A stretch of DNA of 10,454 nucleotides. Source: an uncultured beta proteobacterium. Lineage in GTDB: Bacteria > Pseudomonadota > Gammaproteobacteria > Burkholderiales > Rhodocyclaceae. The notes under the pieces were generated by a model. The model was not told the origin of the DNA. It made no database searches and worked only from the letters and a program-made list of their open reading frames with translations. Below are positions 6,000 through 10,454 of the stretch, piece after piece; the stretch's first letter is position 1; each line of letters starts with the position of its first letter. Position numbers and translations under genes: made by a program. The stretch spans positions 1 to 10,454 of the forward strand of contig CAIZKA010000299.1 in NCBI GenBank assembly GCA_903933395.1, written 5' to 3'.

Positions 6000-7268
6000 C
6001 TATGCCTCCAGAGTCACGCTGGTTTTAGGTGAGCAGACACAGAGCAGGCAACTGCCGGGCTCGGGGTCGAAGTCCGGTACCTGGCGATAGGCCACCTCCC
6101 CAGACTGGATCGTGGTCTGGCAGCTACCGCAGCCGCCGGCGCGGCAGCCGGAATTGACCGCGATGCCATTGGCCTCGGCGAATTCGAGCAGGCTGCCGGC
6201 AGCAGGCTGCCAATTCAATTCCTTCCCGGACTTGGCGAACTTAACCATGATCCCGGTTTCGTTGCCTGCTGCCGCCGCCGCAGCGGCGGTCGTCGTGGTC
6301 CGACGCTTGACCGATGCCGGGCCGAAGGCCTCGAAATGGATGCGCGCATCGGCGACGCCCCAGTCTTCGAGCGCCGGGACCAGGCTCTCCATCATCGGAT
6401 TCGGGCCGCAAATGTAAAACTGGTAGGTCTTGAGCGGCAACTGCATCCGCAGCACATTCACGTCGACGCGCGAGCGGTGCTGATAGTCGCGCGTGGCGAC
6501 GTCTTCGGGCAGGGGATCGCTGAAGCAGACCCGCAGCTTGAAGTTCGAATGCGCCGCCGCGAGGCCATGGAGTTGTGCCCTCAGAATCATTTCGCGGCTG
6601 TTGCGCACGCCGTAGAACAACCAGACTTCCCGCCCCGGCTGTTCGCCAAGGCACCAGTTCGCCATGCTCAGCAGCGGCGTGATGCCTATGCCGCCGCCGA
6701 TCAGCACCACCGGCGCATCACTGCGATCGATGTGAAAATGTCCGCCCGGCGCACGAACCTGCAGGCGGCTGCCGACTTCGACGTGGTCGTGCAGGAAGCC
6801 CGACGAGCGCCCGGGGGGAAGCCCGCTGCCGGCGGGTGGCAACACCCGCTTGACCGAGATGCGGTAGGCCTCGGGACGGGGTGTGTCGGACAGCGAATAA
6901 CAGCGGATGACCGGCTCGGTGCCTCCGCTGGCGGTAGGCACATCGAAACGGAAAGTCAGGAATTGCCCTGGCAGGAAGTCGGGCAAGGGCAGCCCGTCTT
7001 CGGGCACCAGATAGAAGGAGCAGACCGACTGCAGCGCATCCTCGAAAACCTTGCGCTCCACGCGGAAGAATCGAAAACCTTGCCAGGCAGGCGCCACCGG
7101 TTCCTCAACCAGGGGCGCAAGCTGGGGCGGAGGCAGGTTCAGTTCCTGGTCGCGCCCCTTCAGGGCCTGATAGTCCTGCCAATGGCGCCAAAAGCCGATG
7201 CCAAGGTACAAAGCTACCTGCAGGCTGATGCCCAGAGCGATCCACAGCAGCAGTGAAAATGAGTTCAT
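6000..7268 (-). CDS. Membrane-anchored NAD(P)H:acceptor reductase (FAD, NAD, C-terminal 2Fe-2S)
   Basis: A 422-residue electron-transfer flavoprotein. Residues 4-25 form one transmembrane helix followed by basic residues, placing the rest in the cytoplasm. The ferredoxin-reductase module follows: FAD-binding barrel at about 65-185 with RCYS at 122-125, then the nucleotide-binding domain with GGGIGITP at 191-198 and CGPNPMM at 287-293. An unusual Thr/Ala run (324-334) links this to a plant-type 2Fe-2S domain with C375, C380, C383 and C410 (C-x4-C-x2-C-x26-C). The domain order FAD-NAD-2Fe-2S is that of dioxygenase reductases and hybrid-cluster-protein reductase, and the opposite of NqrF. It heads a four-gene leftward operon; the next gene starts immediately after its stop. 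It is likely to oxidise NADH or NADPH and feed the adjacent b-type transmembrane protein. The physiological partner is inferred. Confidence 0.9.
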   Translation of the reverse strand: MNSFSLLLWIALGISLQVALYLGIGFWRHWQDYQALKGRDQELNLPPPQLAPLVEEPVAPAWQGFRFFRVERKVFEDALQSVCSFYLVPEDGLPLPDFLPGQFLTFRFDVPTASGGTEPVIRCYSLSDTPRPEAYRISVKRVLPPAGSGLPPGRSSGFLHDHVEVGSRLQVRAPGGHFHIDRSDAPVVLIGGGIGITPLLSMANWCLGEQPGREVWLFYGVRNSREMILRAQLHGLAAAHSNFKLRVCFSDPLPEDVATRDYQHRSRVDVNVLRMQLPLKTYQFYICGPNPMMESLVPALEDWGVADARIHFEAFGPASVKRRTTTTAAAAAAAGNETGIMVKFAKSGKELNWQPAAGSLLEFAEANGIAVNSGCRAGGCGSCQTTIQSGEVAYRQVPDFDPEPGSCLLCVCSPKTSVTLEA

Positions 7269-7359
7269 GTTCCCGAACTGACGTCAAACATGCTGGGCCG
7301 GAACTCGCGCTCTCCGATGCAAGACGCGCGGCCGGGTGGTGTGCAAGCTATCTACAGCA

Positions 7360-7365
7360 ATTAAA
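7360..7365 (-). promoter_or_regulatory. Candidate -10 of the leftward reductase operon
   Basis: On the minus strand TTTAAT (five of six matches to TATAAT) lies 20 bases downstream of the regulator box at 7402-7386, one helical turn further than the corresponding spacing on the plus strand. No good -35 is present; the box occupies that region. The predicted leader is about 85 bases long to the start at 7268. Confidence 0.3.
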
Positions 7366-7385
7366 GGGAATACTGCGCCCCGATG

Positions 7386-7402
7386 CTTAAGGAAACCTTA
7401 AC
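7386..7402. promoter_or_regulatory. PmrA/QseB-type box in the divergent regulatory region
   Basis: CTTAAG (7386-7391), GAAAC, CTTAAC (7397-7402): a direct repeat with an 11-base period, the same architecture as the site at 2124-2140. It is also an inverted repeat, TTAAGG-AAA-CCTTAA, so it reads as a box on both strands. On the plus strand TATGCT (7414-7419) lies 11 bases downstream as a -10 candidate for the response regulator gene. Autoregulation is the usual habit of this regulator class. The remaining 240-base divergent gap (7269-7508) shows no other strong element. Confidence 0.72.
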
Positions 7403-7508
7403 CTCGTTCAATGTATGCTTATTGCAACTTGCAGCGTGCCACGTGTTTTCATTCGGTTCGGTACGTTGTCGAACAGATTCATTTGCAGCTCAACCTAAAA
7501 TCCCTGCC

Positions 7509-8180
7509 ATGAGAATCCTGCTGGTTGAAGACGATGCCCTGCTAGGCGACGCGCTCCAGGTCGGCCTGCGCCAGGCCGACTACGCGGTCGACTGGGTCCG
7601 GGATGGCGTCAGCGCCGAAACGGCATTGCTGGCCGAGGACTACGCTGCCGTGGTTCTCGATCTCGGCCTGCCGCGACTGGACGGACTCGAGGTACTGCGC
7701 CATCTGCGGGCGAAGAAGAAGACCCTGCCGGTCCTGATACTCACCGCACGCGACACCGTGGACGACCGCATCAAGGGCCTCGACGCCGGCGCCGACGATT
7801 ACCTGGTCAAGCCCGTCGACCTGGGCGAACTGGCGGCCCGCCTGCGTGCCCTGCTGCGCCGTGCCGGCGGGCAGTCTTCGCCGGTACTGGCGACCGCCGG
7901 TGTCACGCTCGATCCCGCGACCCGGCGCGTCACTTCCAACGGGCTGGAAGTCGAACTCTCGGCCAAGGAATACGCACTGCTGCATGCCCTGATGCAGCAA
8001 CCCGGACGTGCGCTTTCGCGCGCCCAACTGGAACAGCATCTTTACGCCTGGGGCGACGAGATCGGCAGCAACACGGTCGAGGTCTACATCCATCACCTGC
8101 GGCGCAAGCTCGGGGCGGACGTGATCCGCACCCTGCGCGGCATCGGTTACGTCGTCGCCAAAATGGGAAGCGCACCGTGA
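7509..8180 (+). CDS. OmpR-family response regulator, QseB/PmrA-like
   Basis: A 223-residue two-component response regulator. The receiver domain (1-115) has the acidic pocket D8-D9, phosphoacceptor D51, T79 and K101 in the order and spacing of active receivers. Residues about 125-220 are an OmpR/PhoB winged-helix DNA-binding domain, ending in the typical TVEVYIHHLRRKL recognition-helix stretch and IRTLRGIGYVV wing. Similarity by eye is to the QseB/PmrA branch, and this class binds TTAAG direct repeats like the two boxes in this window. The start at 7509 gives the canonical MRILLVEDD beginning; an open frame upstream to 7383 would add an unrelated 42 residues that overlap the regulatory box. 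There is no clear Shine-Dalgarno. The gene overlaps the kinase gene by GTGA. Confidence 0.96.
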   Translation: MRILLVEDDALLGDALQVGLRQADYAVDWVRDGVSAETALLAEDYAAVVLDLGLPRLDGLEVLRHLRAKKKTLPVLILTARDTVDDRIKGLDAGADDYLVKPVDLGELAARLRALLRRAGGQSSPVLATAGVTLDPATRRVTSNGLEVELSAKEYALLHALMQQPGRALSRAQLEQHLYAWGDEIGSNTVEVYIHHLRRKLGADVIRTLRGIGYVVAKMGSAP

Positions 8181-9307
8181 AGCGACCGCTATCCCTGCGC
8201 TCCCGGTTGGTCGGGCTCACGCTGCTGGCCGTAGCCCTGGTCTGGCTGCTGACGGCTTTCGTCATCTGGCGCGAAGCCCGCCATGAACTGGAAGAGCTGC
8301 TGGCCCACCCGCCGGACACCAGCGCTGCCCACTTGACCAGGGAACGCAATGAGATCGCCGGCAAGATTGCCGAGCAATTGCTCAAACCGATGTTGTACGC
8401 CCTGCCGGCCCTGGCATTGCTGCTGGTGATTGCCATCGGCTTTGCGCTGGCGCCGATGCGCCAGCTCGCGCGCGATGTCGCAGAACGCGGCCCCGACCGG
8501 CTCGACCCGCTGCCCCTTGAGTCCCTGCCCACTGAAGTCGCACCACTGGTAACACGCCTGAACAGCCTGTTCGCCGACATCGTGCGCTCACTGGAAAACG
8601 AGCGCCGCTTCACCGCCGACGCGGCGCACGAATTGCGCACGCCGCTGGCCGCGCTCAAGGCGCAGGCGCAGGTGGCGCTGGCATCGGTCGATGCCGCGGA
8701 GCGGCGGCGCGCGCTGACACAGATTCTCGTCGGCTGCGACCGCGCCACGCACCTGGTGGAGCAATTGCTGACCCTGGCGCGGCTCGACGGCGGCACGTCG
8801 CACCCGATGCAGGACGTGGCCCTGCGCCAGGTCGCCGAAGAAGTCCTGGCCATGAGCGCGGGCGAGGCCATCGAACGTCACTGCGATCTGGTGCTGAACG
8901 ACGAGGACGCACTGGTGCGCGGCGACCCCCTTCTGCTGCAGGTCTTGCTGCGCAATCTGGTGGACAATGCCCTGCGCCACAGCGGCGCAACGCAAATAGA
9001 GATTTCCATAGTGCAGGAGGGCAAGCACGCCGTGCTGACCGTGCGCGACAACGGTCGCGGCATCGCCGCCGCCGAACTCGAGCGCGTGCAGCAACGCTTT
9101 TACCGCGGCGCCAACGCCGTCCGCCTGGATACCGTCCCCGGCGCTGGCGCGCGGGGACATAACTTTTCCGGAAGTGGGCTCGGGCTCTCCATCGTCAAGC
9201 GAATCGTCGAGTTGCACCAGGGCAGACTGAATATCACCGCTCCGGACCAGGGATCAGGTATCGCGGTTACCATTAGCCTCCCGCGCGGACAAGCATCCGC
9301 CGCTTGA
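8177..9307 (+). CDS. Sensor histidine kinase, QseC/PmrB-like, short periplasmic loop
   Basis: A 376-residue inner-membrane sensor kinase starting at GTG 8177, which overlaps the regulator stop by four bases and implies coupled translation. Transmembrane helices at about 11-31 and 72-93 enclose only about 40 periplasmic residues. A HAMP-like linker (about 93-145) is followed by the phosphoacceptor helix FTADAAHELRTPLAALK with H151. The ATPase domain has the N box LRNLVDNALRHS (258-269), the G1 box DNGRGI (291-296), the F box RFYRG (307-311) and the G2 box GSGLGLSIV (332-340), all intact. The sequence resembles QseC/TctE-type kinases, but QseC has a much larger periplasmic sensor domain. The signal is unknown. 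The periplasmic loop is mixed charged (many Glu/Arg) and contains no cysteine. Confidence 0.95.
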   Translation: MKRPLSLRSRLVGLTLLAVALVWLLTAFVIWREARHELEELLAHPPDTSAAHLTRERNEIAGKIAEQLLKPMLYALPALALLLVIAIGFALAPMRQLARDVAERGPDRLDPLPLESLPTEVAPLVTRLNSLFADIVRSLENERRFTADAAHELRTPLAALKAQAQVALASVDAAERRRALTQILVGCDRATHLVEQLLTLARLDGGTSHPMQDVALRQVAEEVLAMSAGEAIERHCDLVLNDEDALVRGDPLLLQVLLRNLVDNALRHSGATQIEISIVQEGKHAVLTVRDNGRGIAAAELERVQQRFYRGANAVRLDTVPGAGARGHNFSGSGLGLSIVKRIVELHQGRLNITAPDQGSGIAVTISLPRGQASAA

Positions 9308-9345
9308 CCGACACCGCGTCAGCCTGAAGAGTGCTTGCAGCTTCC

Positions 9346-10454
<1,109 letters not shown>

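Noticed and set aside
6336..7256. 306-codon plus-strand open frame opposite the reductase
   Set aside because: Shadow of the flavoprotein gene, whose FAD, NAD and 2Fe-2S motifs are intact on the minus strand.
7279..7286. Perfect palindrome TGACGTCA in the leader of the reductase gene
   Set aside because: A single 8-bp palindrome with no second copy, no promoter element around it and no bacterial regulator I can tie to it; could be chance.
7456..7474. Small inverted repeat GTTCG / CGAAC upstream of the response regulator
   Set aside because: A 5-bp stem with a nine-base loop is too common in such DNA to call an operator or hairpin.
7383..7508. 42-residue N-terminal extension of the response regulator
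   Set aside because: The extension covers the regulatory box and is not receiver-like; the canonical receiver start MRILLVEDD is at 7509.

Overview
The window is GC-rich proteobacterial DNA with dense, compact operons. Protein style and gene content (sphaeroides-heme-protein/diheme-cytochrome genes next to a QseB/PmrA-type two-component system) suggest a betaproteobacterium, perhaps Rhodocyclales-like. That assignment is an inference from overall resemblance, with no 16S or other marker present.

Layout. (1) The left edge carries the 5' part of a leftward membrane-protein gene, probably DUF1538. It diverges from a complete rightward KefB/KefC-type cation/proton antiporter with a C-terminal RCK (TrkA-N) domain (389-2107). 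(2) A rightward three-gene cytochrome operon follows (2187-3600): a DUF1924/SHP-type monoheme cytochrome c, a DHC-type diheme cytochrome c and a b561-type membrane cytochrome b. (3) Converging on it is a leftward four-gene operon (7268 down to 3652). It encodes a membrane-anchored FAD/NAD/2Fe-2S reductase, a small transmembrane protein with two pairs of histidines spaced 14 apart (predicted diheme cytochrome b), a membrane-anchored periplasmic cytochrome c with eight CXXCH motifs, and a TerB-like/DUF697-like protein. (4) Diverging from that operon is a two-component system (7509-9307), an OmpR-family response regulator and a histidine kinase that overlap by four bases. It is followed by the start of a PacL-like P-type cation ATPase that runs off the right edge.

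How the parts fit. Two sites with PmrA/QseB-box architecture (CTTAAG-N5-GTTAAG at 2124-2140 and CTTAAG-N5-CTTAAC at 7386-7402) lie upstream of the SHP operon and between the reductase operon and the regulator gene. A candidate -10 sits 10-11 bases downstream of each. The simplest reading is one regulon: the response regulator controls itself, the SHP/DHC/cytochrome b operon and possibly the divergent reductase/octaheme operon. The leftward operon looks like a complete route for electrons from cytoplasmic NAD(P)H through FAD, 2Fe-2S and transmembrane b hemes to a periplasmic octaheme cytochrome. The rightward operon would supply the quinol/cytochrome b-DHC-SHP branch, where SHP is an oxygen-binding cytochrome c of unsettled physiological role. 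This combined redox module is the most interesting content of the window.

No tRNA, rRNA, CRISPR array, insertion sequence or prophage gene was seen. No gene-free stretch exceeds 300 bases; the longest gap (7269-7508) holds the divergent regulatory region.
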